Part shown: positions 20,916 through 32,862 of the stretch, in pieces
Numbering within the stretch: the first letter of the stretch is position 1
How the letters are laid out: every line of letters starts with the position of its first letter
DNA from: Brasenia schreberi
Taxonomy: Eukaryota > Streptophyta > Magnoliopsida > Nymphaeales > Cabombaceae
Assembly (NCBI GenBank): GCA_036023115.1
Contig: JAYKKT010000091.1
Location: 29,640,001-29,704,000, forward strand
Direction: 5' to 3'
DNA length: 64,000 nt
Position numbers and translations under genes: made by a program
Notes under the pieces: model-generated
What the model saw: the letters and a program-made list of their open reading frames with translations, nothing else
Database searches by the model: none
Told to the model about the DNA's origin: nothing

Positions 20916-22556
20916 ATGCAGGTGGAAGTTCAGAATGCTCATGGTGGAGAACATGGAAGGTGCAGAAATCTTGAAGTTGCTGATGTTGCTGCTAAATCAC
21001 AGATTCACCTGACAAAGAATGGGAATAAAAAGGAAATGTTACAAAATGCCAATGTTGTGGAAAATGTTGAATTTTCTGAAACAGAGGTAATCTCTAACAT
21101 GGAAACAAGCTAGAGGTGATTCCTGTACTGCACAAGCCGGGTGTGAATCTGCATTTACTAATGGTAGTATGGCTGAAACTATTGCTATTGAAAGTACTAA
21201 GGTCGACCCAGAAGAGGATGTTGATGTTATCGGTGACAAGTATGAAACAATAGGTGCTAAGGATAGTGAATCTATTGGTAAGGCAGCTGAGATCTCGTTA
21301 GAAATATAACCAAATGGGAAATTCTGCTCTTGTTTCTTCATCTGAACTTGATGAAAAGCACCAACTATTGCCAATTAAGAGTTCCAAGAACTTATTCCAG
21401 TTTCATTGCCTAAAGATAGCCCTGAAAATGACAATTCACTGCCCGTTGTTGAGGACTTCTCTGTTAATAAAGGGGTGACTGAGAGTGGAATCACAAATTT
21501 ACCAACTGGATTTAAGTTGAGGGCAGGGGTTCATTTGGACAGTGTTTCGCAGTCCAATCTAGAGGTTCCTCTTGGTTTGGTTCTTTTGTTCAAGTGACTA
21601 CTACAAGTGGAATATCTACACCTCCTCTTGAAGGATCTAATGCTTCCAGCGTTTCTAGCTAGTTAGAGGATACGAAAGCGTTTCAAGAACCCAAAGCTGA
21701 CAAATAACAGTAGTGCTAAAATTTGCAAGCATGCTTCAGCAGCTTGGTGCCGCTGTATCGTCAGTTTGGCTTCAATCTCAATCGCTGGGGAAGCTCAGAT
21801 GGAGGAACCCCCAGCAGAAAATGGTTCGGACAATAATCTACAGATTTATGTTGATATACAAGAGAATGAACTTTGGTGTTCATCATTTGAGGGACCTTCT
21901 GATGGGTCTCCTGCTGAGTCAAAATGGTATGTCATGTCTTGAATCACCTGCTTCTAAGGCAACAGAATTGCCGATGACTGAAGAACATAAACAAGGTCCT
22001 CGTAAGAGAAAAAGATCCAACATCGAAGAAGATATGGATGGGTTTGTCTACCTAACAAAGAAGCCACAAAGTCCATCAGCATTTGAAAAGATTAATGTAG
22101 ATCCTGCGCATGAAAAGTTCATGAGTGGTAACATGACAATGACAGAGATGCAAAGTTGTTGATAATACCTCAAGTCACGTGGACAAGAAAGATGCCATGG
22201 AAAAATCTTTCTCTATGTCCTTCTGTGGAAACAAATGGCAAAGGACATGTGAGAGAAGAAGGATCTGCTGGTGAGGCCTCCAATGAAGAAGAGAAACCTC
22301 CAACTGCTGCAGGTTCTGTGGTTAGTGAAAATGGTAGGGAAGACACTGCTTCCCTTCCTTGTTCTATCCCCGCTGCGTGTCCGGATCGTCCTGGTATATT
22401 GAAATCTGAAAGTGGTGAAAGCGAGAAGTTCCAATTCAATACATCAAAAACAGCAGTTGCTTGTGTGACAGCAGATGACAAAAATAAATCTATGCACGGA
22501 TGTGTAAAAGTCTGGTTGCCGATACATAAGCTACTTCTCCAGCAGAATTCTTAGTT
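20916..22556 (+). pseudogene. Unrecognised coding-like block, frameshifted
   Basis: Several plus-strand frames continue each other across shifts: 20916-21113, a stop-poor stretch 21115-21310, 21406-21597, 21713-22162 and 22156-22554. The peptides are acidic, Ser/Glu/Thr/Lys-rich (ESTKVDPEEDVDVIGDKYET; a basic KRKRSNIEEDMDG near 22010), typical of a disordered region of a nuclear protein. I do not recognise the family. Composition unlike the surrounding LTR-like sequence suggests a captured or retained host fragment. Function is not inferred. Confidence 0.4.
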
Positions 22557-24476
22557 TGGTAACCTACCATATCGTGTATTGCATGGTTTGGTAAGTAAGT
22601 GCAGCAGACATCGGCTTGGTTTGGAAGGCACGTACAACATCCTACCTACCTAAACTCAAATGGGCAAGAATGGCCAGCATCTACTCCTTCCATAAGTGAA
22701 TAAAGATGCTGTGGCTTGATTCAAAAAGCCATGCACTCTTGCCTAATGCTAAATGAGCTCAGCAAGAGTACTGTGATTCCGATTGGGAAAGTCATCCAAC
22801 TTTCTGGACTAATTCAGCAACAAAGGAAGATCAAGTGAATCAATTTTGGCAAGAAGAGAACTTCCCAATATTCCCAGCAGCTGCACTTGCCGATCACAGC
22901 AGCTGCACTTGCCAATCAGCTTCCACAGCCAACAGTACTTACCGTATTTCACCAAAATGGTACAAGGCAGGTTGCCTTATGGATGACAGTACCAAAGAGG
23001 CATCCTTTGGCCTATAAAAGGAGCCTCAAAGGTGTTGCAAAGGGGATCCTCCGGTCACCACAAAGCCTCAATCCGGGAAAACCAAGAAAATAGGAACAGT
23101 CAATCCAAAAATTCAGAGAAATAGAGAAAGAGAGAGAGAGAAAGGAAGAAAAGAAGGAGAAGAAGGAAGTCCGGCCTGGTTCCGACGTCCGACGATCGTC
23201 CGGCGAAGTGCTCCTACGTCCCCTCTCACTCACACAGATTGGAATTCTTGCACAAATTGGTTTTAATCCATGAGAACCTGAAAAAGCACAGATTCTGAAA
23301 ATTTGTACATGAATCAAGGCTTTGAGCCCATGTTCTTCATTTATATCGATACAAACATGCATGATTCCTTCATAAACGAAATTAAAATCCATGTTTAGAT
23401 GATTTTCATGATTTATTAGGACTGATACAGGTTGAACTTTGTTCTAGAATCACGTTAGGAACCTTCTGAAATTTTCTGTAAAACTGGTTTCTGAAACTGT
23501 CTGTGCACATGCGTCTGATCACGGAATTTTTATAGACAAACGGATAAGCCAATTGCTTCAAAATTTTGCATGAATAATCTAGACATATCAGACGTTCTTA
23601 GATAAAATTTTGAGGAATTGTTATGAAATTTTGCCTAGCCAATTATATCCGTGAAGTTTATACAAAATCCAGATTGCGTTTTAAAGAAACAGAATGTTCA
23701 GTAACAGACCTCTGTTCTTTTGCCCATATCTCTGCAACCACTGAATGAAATTGGATGAAATTTGATTCTTTGAAAACCTAACATCTGTATCTTTCTAACA
23801 CAACAAATTTCATCGAAATTGGATGACTGAGCACTGAGATATTGCTGTTTTTCTGAGCTTTTGATCCACAGAAATAGGGTTGTTCCGAATTTTATAACAG
23901 TTTCTGATTCTGTATTTAATTCTCAGAAAATAAAGAACTAAATTATAAAATAAAAATATATTCTGATTCTACAGACACGTGTCTCTATTCTGTAAAAGTT
24001 TTAGAATTTTTGGAGAATCAGAAGTATTTTTAAAAATTCGAAGAACAGGTCTTTGGAACTGAACAGATTCTGTAACTGTCAGAATCTGAAAATTTTCAGA
24101 AATCAAGAACTTAAACACAAATCTGAAACTTTGGAAAATCTGGTTTTTCCTTTCTCGAATTAACGGATTCAAACAAATTTCAAGCGTCTAGGCTGACCCT
24201 TGAGCGCCGGTTCAAGAAGGCCTAAGTCGAAAAGATCTCACTTGTCCACAATCGTTCTAAGAAGTCAGAAAAACATAATTTGTTAGTTTTGGTAAACTAA
24301 CTGGCACGCTCGCGCAACCCGACATAGTTCGAGAGTTTGATTTCGAATCCCAAAAGGTTTGAAATAAAATCACGTCTACACCTTGCAGCCCACGACCCAA
24401 GGTTGGTGCAACCCTTCCCCCTAGAGCAACCCCTATCTCTCACAATTTCCCCAACTCTCCAAGCATGGAATTCACG
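22557..24476 (+). other. LTR-like noncoding region with a promoter-like TATA
   Basis: GGCCTATAAAAGGAGCCTC near 23010 is a good TATA context, followed by an AG-rich leader (23120-23170) and long AATTTTCTG-type sequence to 24170. This looks like the U3-R-U5 of an LTR element. 24165-24320 is the inverted counterpart of 18895-19040. No coding domain seen; the minus frame 23012-23392 is probably chance. Confidence 0.4.
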
Positions 24477-24496
24477 CCCCCCCCCCCCCCCCCCCC
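24477..24496. repeat. Poly-C tract of 20 bp
   Basis: Twenty consecutive C (20 G on the minus strand), preceded by CATGGAATTCACG. It creates a Pro-rich chance frame. Length may be unstable or a sequencing error. Confidence 0.9.
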
Positions 24497-25146
24497 TGGC
24501 CCTATTTATAAGCCAAGGGGGCTGATTCTAGTGGCTTCCTTGGGGTGGACCTTGCATGGTCCATATCCAACCCCAAGATCCAAATCTTGTGGTCCCCTTG
24601 TGGTGCTATGGACCAACCCCATGTGGGCTGGTTTTTTAGTCTATTTGGGCACATCTAGGCCTAGCCGGGTGTACCTATGTGGCCGGCTAAGCTTGATGTA
24701 GCCCATCCTTGTGTGCCTTATTTCCAATGTCGGCTGGATGTAGCTTTAAAATGAACACCTTTCAAGTCCAATTCCTCCGGTAAAAAACGGTCTATCTTGG
24801 CCCTTGATTTGAATTTGAACTTATCTCATGACTTGAAGTGATTCGTCCCTTGAATGCACCGGTCTTTGAACTAATCCATCTTATCCGTCTGTAATCTTTA
24901 TCCAATTTTGATATGCTTTGATTTGTTGATAAGCCTTTGACTTCACTTTTTTACTGGATCTCGATTTTGAATTGGATTGGGTCTTCATCTGTTCGTCTGA
25001 TTTGCTTTGATCATTTGGGCTTTTTTAACTTGATTAAAACCTTTATTTTGGAGAGTTAAAAGATTAGAACTTTTAAAAAGGTTTTAAATCATTGGATTTC
25101 GAATTTGGGAGTTTAGAAATTTTTTTTTAAATTTTGGGTGTTTACA
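24497..25146 (-). repeat. LTR-like segment starting TGTAAACACCCAAAATTT (minus)
   Basis: No gene. A TATA-like CCTATTTATAAGCC follows the C tract at about 24502 on the plus strand. The minus-strand start at 25146 mirrors 20175. Ends about 35 bp from kinesin exon E5. Confidence 0.4.
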
Positions 25147-26582
25147 TACTACTAAGACGTTTAGAAAAGTTCAATTCCTAACCTGCCAAGTCAATGAAAT
25201 TCATCTTCCCCACAACTTTCACATTGAATTCTTGCTCACATTTTCGTGAAACAAATACCGTTGTCCCTCTATGGCTCTTTCTTGGAGCATCCAAAGAACC
25301 TTTCTGATTAAATTTGCCACTACCCATAAAGTGCAGTAACACTGCATTAAAATCTGAGGTTGATCTTATCGGGACCTGGAACAGAATTATGCAGCAACAA
25401 AGAAAGAAAACGTGGTGCTTATTTCATGTTTCTAATATTATCTTTTCGCTATATGAGAGAGCAGAATAAACACAAGTACGTACCTGAGATAGGCCCCTAA
25501 GTTGAGTTCTGCCTTCTTTGTCCTCCCATACAGAAACCTCTCTCTCCCTGGACTCCAGCAAATCATAGCATTTGTCTAACTGCGATTAACAACGTACTTC
25601 AAAACACGACAGCCCAATTGAATGCCCTGCTCTTTCTCTGATAGAGAGTATTTCAGATATACATAATGGTATTAAACCCTGAAAATTGAATAGATAAAAG
25701 TTTGTCAAGAAAAGAAAAATTGGTCTCTCATCATCAACTATAATCCTAGAATTGTACCCTTGGGCAGTCAAACATGCACTAAAACTCTGTATAGGAGAAG
25801 AATAATTGGTGATCCCACAAATTAGATACCGGCAATGGCTAGACCCTTAAGCATCCATACCCCACAAAAGTTTGTCAAGAAGAGGAAGACTGGTGTCCTA
25901 AAATTAGCTATGAAAAAGTACTAAACATGAGAGCTTGCATACACATCAATTTTTTCCTAGAAAAGAAAGCAATAATCTCTACAAATTAGTTATTGAGAAT
26001 GATAATAAACCCTTAACGAATCACAACCTATCAAAAATTTGTGAAGAACAGAAAGGTCGGTGGCTCAACATATTAGCTAAGCAGATTTACCTGTATCACT
26101 GCATTCTTCCCACTTGATATTCCTCCATAGAAAAAGATAGTCGAATCGCGGCCTTCGAAGACACCGGATAAGAGAGGCCTGATTTCTTTATTGAAAACTG
26201 AACCCATATCTTCATCTTCCCCATAAATAGTCAAACGCGAAACTTTCACTCTTACTGCAGAAGAACAAAAGAATCAAAGCGAATAAATCAATTGCAACAC
26301 GACTGAACCAACAAAAACCGTTTGATGAATGAAAAAATCATCGAAGCGTTTAGGTTCCTGAAATTTACCCTGTTTCTTGATCCAAGATGCCAACGTTCAC
26401 CTGATCTTTGGATTCGCCACTTGGATCTTCAACAGAAATGTGAGATGAGGGACACCCATAACAGGAATCAAGCCCCTGACCAATAAAATCTTGAACTTCG
26501 CTATTATCCGGATTTTCTTACGCGAATGTGATAGAAAACGAGATTCCTCCTCCTGAACGTAAGACTCAGAAGACGCAGCCAT

Positions 26583-26894
26583 CGCTAATGTGGGAGAAGA
26601 GTCAGGAACAGAGGACGAGAGAGAGAGTTAAAACCTTTCCTTCTCTTGTGGGAACCAGGCAAACTAGCCGGTGGGAAAGTTCGATCATTCAATTTTCAAA
26701 TTTTTTTCTGAACGGTGGTTCTGTCACAGGTTCTCGGCCTTTCTAGCCGTTTGAGTTTCCCTCGAAACGGACACGTCACATGAAGATGCCTGACAGACAC
26801 GGTCAATGCCACTTCCGCGTAATTGTTTTTTTCTCCTCTGTTACAAAGGGAGGCCGAAGTCAGAAGCATAACATGCACGTGCACTCAAACTCAT
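26583..26894 (-). other. 5' flank of the kinesin pseudogene
   Basis: Upstream of the kinesin ATG. GA-rich leader (26600-26640) on the plus strand reads CT-rich on the minus strand, common in plant 5' UTRs. No TATA box that I would defend, and no other gene. Confidence 0.4.
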
Positions 26895-26985
26895 ACGTAC
26901 GGACCTGGGAATCGAACTCCCCACCGTTTGCAAGGGCATCAAAGGCACACTAAATTACTAACCGCACACCCTTATTTCTATTTTA
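26895..26985 (-). mobile_element. tRNA-derived SINE-like segment
   Basis: The minus strand carries GGTGGGGAGTTCGATTCCC, a good pol III B box (GTTCGATTCC), about 45 bp after an A-box-like GTGCGGTTAGTAATTTAGTG. The same GGTGGGGAGTTCGATTCCC occurs at about 34540 (plus). No cloverleaf can be folded, so not a tRNA gene. Ends are undefined. Confidence 0.4.
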
Positions 26986-27080
26986 CCCTTATCATTTATA
27001 AGCACACACTATCTCCTCCAGCCGTTCCCTCAACTCTATGGTCTGTCTCTCCCACTTTTCAACTCTCTTAGCATGTCCTC

Positions 27081-27740
27081 TGTATTCTATTTAATATTAA
27101 TTAAGTTGGTTAATTAAATTCATGTGTATTAATAGCATTTAATTCATATTGGTATCTTAAATATTCAATTGATGTATCATTAGAATATATGAAAGTCCTA
27201 AAGTATAAAAAGTAACATTTAAGGTACTTGTTCATGTGATGAGGGGAGACAAACTTTAGTCTCATATTCAAGAATGAGACAAACGCACATTCCTTTTATA
27301 TAGTTGGCAGCTCATAAACCTAAGAGCTTTAAGAGAACATGCTAGACTACACACGCACGACCGAGCCGGGACTGGTTTTCAAAATTATCTTTAGTCTATC
27401 TTTTGTACATAAACTTTTGATTTAATGGTCAAAAGTGTTTATACGAGAACAATTACGGGATGAAGAGGTGCATTGTCTTTGAGTTGTGTGTGCGTTTTAT
27501 CTTGAGAAGAAGGCATAAGTATTCGTACATACTGTATAACGGGGCATTGATTTCTCTAAGGCAAGTCTATAAAGATGACTCGTACATATAAGTTCTTCTG
27601 ATTATTGTTTATACTTTTGTTTTTCATACGGTTTGTTTATGGCTTACTTTGGATTTGCAATTGTTGTTGTTGATTGGGGCATGTTTACAGTTGTTTCATA
27701 TTGGTTTATTATGCATATATTTCTACGACTTTTATCGATA
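27081..27740 (+). repeat. 5' LTR of copia E
   Basis: About 660 bp. Compared with the 3' LTR it lacks roughly 200 bp between GAGGTGCAT and TCTTTGAGTTGTG (27470), a block present at 33280-33475, so one LTR has gained a deletion since insertion. Confidence 0.75.
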
Positions 27741-27900
27741 ATCTTATAGAAATCAATACTTTTTGTAGTAAATATGTCTATTACTGCTATCCTCCGACCT
27801 AAGGTCGGCTTTACCTTGATGTGGGAAAGTTTGTCGGTCTTCATTTTAAACGTTGGTAGCAGAGTATGAAAATTTGGTTAACCATGTTAGGGTTGCATTT

Positions 27901-28860
27901 GTTCTCCTTTTCGCATGCACTTATTGCTCTCTGCTATTCCCTTTTCTAAGGGCTTGTGATTGTTACTTTGTGGTATTGTCCACTCGTTGATCTTCCACAA
28001 CTATATTGAAGCATAGACTTCATTACATGGTATCAGAGCCATTTTTTGATCGTGGGAGTATTATTCATTACCTCGAGAAGTGTGTCAATCATATTTTGTA
28101 TTGTTCATTGCCTCAAGAAGCGTGCCGATCATATTTTGTAAGTTTACCTCTTTAGTTTTTTTCTCCTTGAACTATGGATGATAAAGGGGGTTTCAATTTT
28201 CGTCTAACACCTTCGAACTATAAAACATGAGCCCAATTTATGGAAAACTATTTGTATTTCAAAAAATTATGGGGCTATGTAAGTGGTTTAAAGGTAGAAC
28301 CCTCTATTAATGCTACACTCGAACAAAAAGAGAAATATGAAGGAGGCCATAGAACAATCCTATAGGTGCTCATGAATAATGTAAACGAGCACACTATGGA
28401 CACTTTGGCCGATTTCACTAACGCTAAAGAAGCATGAGAATATTTAAAGAAATCCCATGTTCAAAGCGATGTGGCTCATAGGATGGCATTAAGAGACAAA
28501 TTGGTCTCACTTAAAGAAGGAGATAAAAGGGTAAACGAATTTTTTGGGGAATTTTCCAATGTTTGGAATCAATTGTATGGTTATAAAAAGAAATGTACAC
28601 AATGTCTTAGTGAGAGACAATGTGAAGACAGTGAGGACTTTGTATATCAATTTCTAAGAAGTCTCCGGGAAGAATTTGAAGGGGTAAGATCATCACTCAT
28701 TCATAGAAAACCTTTTCCTACAAAAGAAAAGATTTTTATCGATCTTCAAATGGCGAAAACAAGAATGAATGAAGCAAGACTTCAAAAAGACACCGCCTTG
28801 GCCGCATCAAAACCTGGAGCAAATATGAAGGCTTACCGACCTCCTCATTTCAAAAATTGA
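27901..28860 (+). pseudogene. Second copy of copia D (LTR end, primer site, gag)
   Basis: Starts inside D's LTR (CTCCTTTTCGCATGCAC), continues through TGGTATCAGAGC at 28028 and the gag frame. It shares with the copy at 10.3-11.1 kb the same three in-frame stops and differs at only a handful of positions. It extends further: REEFEGVRSSLIHRKPFPTK, then KTRMNEARLQKDTALAASK and a stop at 28858-28860. Embedded in copia E. Confidence 0.85.
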
Positions 28861-29540
28861 AGAAGGAAGAAAAGACATCATTTGCCATCATAGTATTGAA
28901 AAATTTCCTAAGTGTTGTAAGGGTTTTAACTTATATCTCAAGTATAAGAAGGGTAAGATGGCTCTTGATGACCTTATGATAGACATAACAATAGAAGAAT
29001 AGCATAAAAGCTAGAAACCCGTTATACTTGTATATAGTACTCCTAAGGTTAACTTGAGGGTCAGAAGTAAACAACAAAAACAGGCAAAGCATAAACCAAA
29101 GGTCAAGATTCAAAAGAAACCCAAAAACAAACTATGTTCGCTTTGTAGTCAGGTTAGATATTGGGCTAGAGACTATCCCTCAAATAAAAACAAGAAACCT
29201 ACGGTTGCTAAAAGTGCTATGGTCAATATGGTTGTAAGCATTGTTTCAATTAGTGACATTATATCCCTTAAACTCAATATATTTTTTATTTATGAGCTAC
29301 AATACTGTAAACACTGGGACTAATGTACACGTTTGTGCTGACCACTCTCTGTTTGTGTCTTATCAGGCTGTTTATGGAAGAATTGTAACCTTAGGAGATC
29401 ATTTGATCACTAAAGTTAAGGGTAAAAGGTGTGTGGAATTGAAGTTTCTTTCAAAAAATATTCTAACTCTTGAGGGAGTTGGACACATTTCAATGATTCA
29501 CTCGAATATATTTAGTGGTTCTGCTTTAGTTAGTGAGTAA
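28861..29540 (+). pseudogene. Copia E gag end (zinc knuckle) and protease
   Basis: KYKKGKMALDDLMIDITIEE and a Lys-rich segment precede CSLCSQVRYWARDYPS, a CCHC knuckle with His and last Cys replaced (RYW, DYP). 29241-29540 corresponds to the aspartic protease region (ADHSLFVSYQAVYGRIVTLG, then FLSKNILTLEGVG). The catalytic DSG is not readable. Decayed. Confidence 0.65.
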
Positions 29541-29739
29541 TTAAGGTTATATTTCAAATGTAATAAATTCATCATTACACGACTAAATATAAGGTATTTC
29601 TTTGGAAAAGGTTATTTATGTGATATATATGATTTGTTTAAAATTTATATAAAACCAATTGTTGATTTTTGTATAAATTTTAATGTTAATAAGACTTCTA
29701 CTTTTCCTTCATCTTCATCTTCTTCTATGTACAATATTA

Positions 29740-30485
29740 AATCATCTGATATATGACATGCTAGGTTGGGTAATGTAAACTTTAATTTCATGAAAAGAAT
29801 AATGAACTTAAAACTTATTCTTAATACTATCAATGATAGAAAACACATATGTGGTATATGTGTGCAAGTGAAACAACCTAAGAACTCTTTAAATACAGTT
29901 AATAGGAAATCTGAGATTTTGGACATTGATATTTGTGAATTCAATAGAATGACTTTTAGGGATAACAAAAGATGTTTTATCATATTTATTGATGATTGTA
30001 GTAGATACTGTTATATTTACTTGATTAAAAGTAAAGATGAAACTTTAGAAAAGTTTCAAATATTTAGAAAAGAAGCACATACTCAAATTAGTAAGGTACT
30101 TAAACAATTAAGGTTTGATAGGAGAGGAACTCAAACATTTTCAAAGAATACTATATAAACAGTGGTATGTTTCATAAGGTTAATGCTCCTTATTCTTCTC
30201 AACCTAATGAAATAGTTGAACGAAATAATAGAACCCTATGTGATATTATTAATATTTTACTTCAAAGTTTTGAGTTACTTATATGTGGGGGAAACTTTGA
30301 ATATGGATTGTCATATTTTGAATAGAGTTCCCCATAAACATAAGGAAAGTAGTCCCTTTGAGATTTGGAATGATCGAAAGACCAATATCAAATATTTCAT
30401 AGTGTGTGGGTATAATGCAAAAGTACTCGTTCATGAACACGAGAAAAAAAATTGGGACCTAAAACAGTGGGTGTTATATTTCTGA
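29740..30485 (+). pseudogene. Copia E integrase
   Basis: ARLGNVNFNFMKRIMNL and CGICVQVKQPKNSLN form the zinc-binding part. The core has DIDICEFNRMTFRDNKRCFI then FIDDCSRYCYIYLIKSKDE, and LRFDRRGTQTF, a degraded LRSDRGGE. After a stop at about 30156 the C-terminal part reads ERNNRT, DCHILNRVPHKHKESSPFEI. Stops and shifts throughout. Confidence 0.75.
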
Positions 30486-30899
30486 GTTACGTGGAGACAA
30501 ACTATGCGCATAGATTCTTGGTCAACAAATATGATGTTTTTACATAGATATTAATACAATAATTGAGCTTTGTGATGCTACATTCTTTAAAATGTTTTTC
30601 ATAAATACTAGAGTTCGCCAAAGTGTATCTTTTAGAGTTTCTAACCCTACTAATGGTTGCATTTTCAATCATGTGGAAATGATGACAAATGTGGGGGTAA
30701 CCCTAATCTTATTGTTTTAAAATCAGATAACTTTGAGAAAATAACCGAACCAATGAGAAGTAAACGGCCTATGATATCAAAGGACTTTGAAAGTGACTTT
30801 GTTACTTTCAATGTCAAGGATGGTCTTATCACCTTCCAACAAGTTGTGACCTCACTCGATGTTAAGTTTTGAAAGAAAGTCGTTAACGATGAAATCTAG

Positions 30900-32340
30900 T
30901 CAGTTCTCTCCGATGATACTTGTTAATTGATGGATTTGCATCCTAGTTGTTTTATTATAGGTTGCAAATGGATATTTAAGAAGAAACTAAATGAAAACGG
31001 AAGGATAGAAAAGTATAAGACTACATTAGTTACCAAGGGATACATACAAAAAGAAAAAATAAATTGCTTCGATACATATTCTCCAGTTTTATGGATGACT
31101 ACCATCTGCGTGCTTATAACACTGGCCTCCGTATATGACCTAACAATCCATCAAATGGATCTGAAGGCTATTTTCTTGCACGGTGGCCTTCATGAGAAAG
31201 TTTATATGGATGAACTAGAGGGATTTGTGGCTCGTGGGAATGAGTCTAAGGTGTGTAATATTCTTAAATCATTATATGGTTTAAAACATGTTCCTAAACA
31301 ATGGTATAAAAAGTTTGATTATGTGAGATCATCTTTTGACTTCGTTTCTAATGATTATGATAATTATATCTATTGTAAGTCGATCAATAATACATTCATG
31401 ATTATTTGCCTATACGTAGATGGACATAGGTATTGTTTGATTATTATATAAAAAGTTTGATTATATGATTATTGTTTGACTCATATGTGAGAATAATAAA
31501 TGAGATTAAGTCATTTTTATGTAATAAGTTTGAGATGGACATAGGTATGGTTGATGTAATTTTAGGGATTAAAATAATAAGATCTATTGATGGTATAGTA
31601 ATTACTCTGTCTCACTATGTTAATAAAGTTTTAGAGAGATTTGAATACACAAACTATAGATATGTTAAGACCCCACATGATTTATCTAAGTCTTTATACA
31701 AGAATGAAAATAATATTCCTTTATCTCAACTACGATATTCTCATATTATCGGTAGTTTGATATATCTAACCAACTATATGCGACTAGATATTGCATTTGT
31801 AGTGTGTAAGTTAAGTATAAACACCAATTATTCATATAAAACTTATTGGAAAGCTCTAGACAAAGTACTTTACTATGTAAAGGAAATGATTTATCTAAGA
31901 CTGCATTACGGTAAACATCCTTTTGTTCTTCAGAATTTAGTGATGGTAGTTGAATACCAAAGAACTCTAAGAGTAATTGAGTCACTGGATATATGTTTCT
32001 TGTGGGTGGTAGTGTTGTCACCTAGAAATCCAATAAATAGACTATTTTGCTCATGAACTATTTGCTTTGGATGATACTAAATTGAAAGTTGAATGGCTTA
32101 AAGGACTTATGTATAGTTTACTGTGATAACATTATAATTTCTAAGATCAATAGTTTCAAGTACAACCAAAAGGAATGGAGACATATCTAAGTTAGACTAA
32201 AGTCTATAATTGCTCTTGTTTTAACATAGTTGATCCTTTTACTAAGGGTCTATAAGTATCCTTAGCTGAGAAATATAGGTTGGAGATGAGACTAAAACCT
32301 ACGATTTATTCACAAGCAGTGTCGACTCAACCTAAATGAG
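30900..32340 (+). pseudogene. Copia E reverse transcriptase and RNase H
   Basis: RT begins CKWIFKKKLNENGRIEKYKT, HQMDLKAIFLHGGLHEKVYM and KSLYGLKHVPKQWYKKF. The active site reads ICLYVDGHR, so the second Asp of YVDD is Gly. A short duplication of the AAAAAGTTTGATTAT stretch follows. The frame resumes at 31472 (FEMDIGMVDVILGIKIIRS, SLIYLTNYMRLDIAFVVCKL) and fades into an RNase H remnant by 32300. Inactive. Confidence 0.8.
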
Positions 32341-32862
32341 TGGATGTTCCATAAAGTAAGTTAAATATGGTAGTAACAAATTGTTGAATGAATAAGATGA
32401 CGCTTTGGAATATGTGATACTTTTAGTATTTGTGTGTCTGTCCCTTGTAAACCTAAAGTGTCATGACTGAAAGTTTAGAAAGAGATTATTCTTTGAATTG
32501 TATTGAGTCCTAGGATAGAATGCTAAGAGTACATCCTTGGAGATGCTTAGGTAAGTAATTGATATTGTGTGGCCGCAATAAAGGAATTAGGTTGTTCCCT
32601 GAAGTCAATTATGATATAGGATGTGGATGTATGACCATTAATACATTACCCCTAAACATCACACCATAGCTTTTTATTATGTTGTTACTAATAAACACCT
32701 TTACACCTAAGGTTTGGGTTCAATAAATATGTTCGCCTAGTTCTTCTAAGAGTAATATTGGATCTTAGGAAATGATTCAAACTAGAAGGTATCATTACTG
32801 AAAGTATAATATGATGGTTGATTTGGGAGGGCACTTTTATATTTTAGGACTTTGTTGTGGGG
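32341..32862 (+). other. 3' untranslated region of copia E
   Basis: No coding domain. Lies between the RNase H remnant and the 3' LTR; the stretch before the LTR (TTGTTGTGGGGATTATTGG) may contain the polypurine tract. Confidence 0.5.

Larger units (their letters stand above)
18339..26582 (-). pseudogene. KIN-10-type kinesin motor pseudogene
   Basis: Minus-strand exons, from protein start: E1 26582-about 26400 (MAASSES, KKIRIIAK); E2 26254-26091 (EIRPLLSGVFEGRDSTIFFY plus P-loop); E3 25678-about 25590 (GLIPLCISEILSI); E4 about 25585-25484 (LDKCYDLLESREREV, TQLRGLSQ); E5 25375-25183 (KVVGKMNFIDLAG); E6 18749-18555 (SARVNRSL, AWRESKLAHILRGSLGG); E7 18379-18339 (NPNSYQEFMFTLGL). Splice sites GT-AG and phases fit. 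The order matches kinesin motors of the KIN-10 group, microtubule ATPases. Damage: frameshifts in E1 and E6, stop between E3 and E4, P-loop GGISSGKN where GK(T/S) is required, switch I SSRSH read as PRKSH, and E7 cut by copia J. About 6.4 kb separates E5 and E6. Confidence 0.85.

Noticed and set aside
22170..22481. 103-codon minus frame
   Set aside because: Shadow of the plus-strand coding-like block at 22156-22554, which has the more protein-like composition.
24337..24701. Pro-rich plus-strand frames around the C tract
   Set aside because: Generated by the 20-C homopolymer; no domain and no conserved start.
26895..26985. tRNA gene
   Set aside because: Only a B box and a weak A box are present; no acceptor stem or anticodon arm can be formed, so a SINE remnant is more likely.
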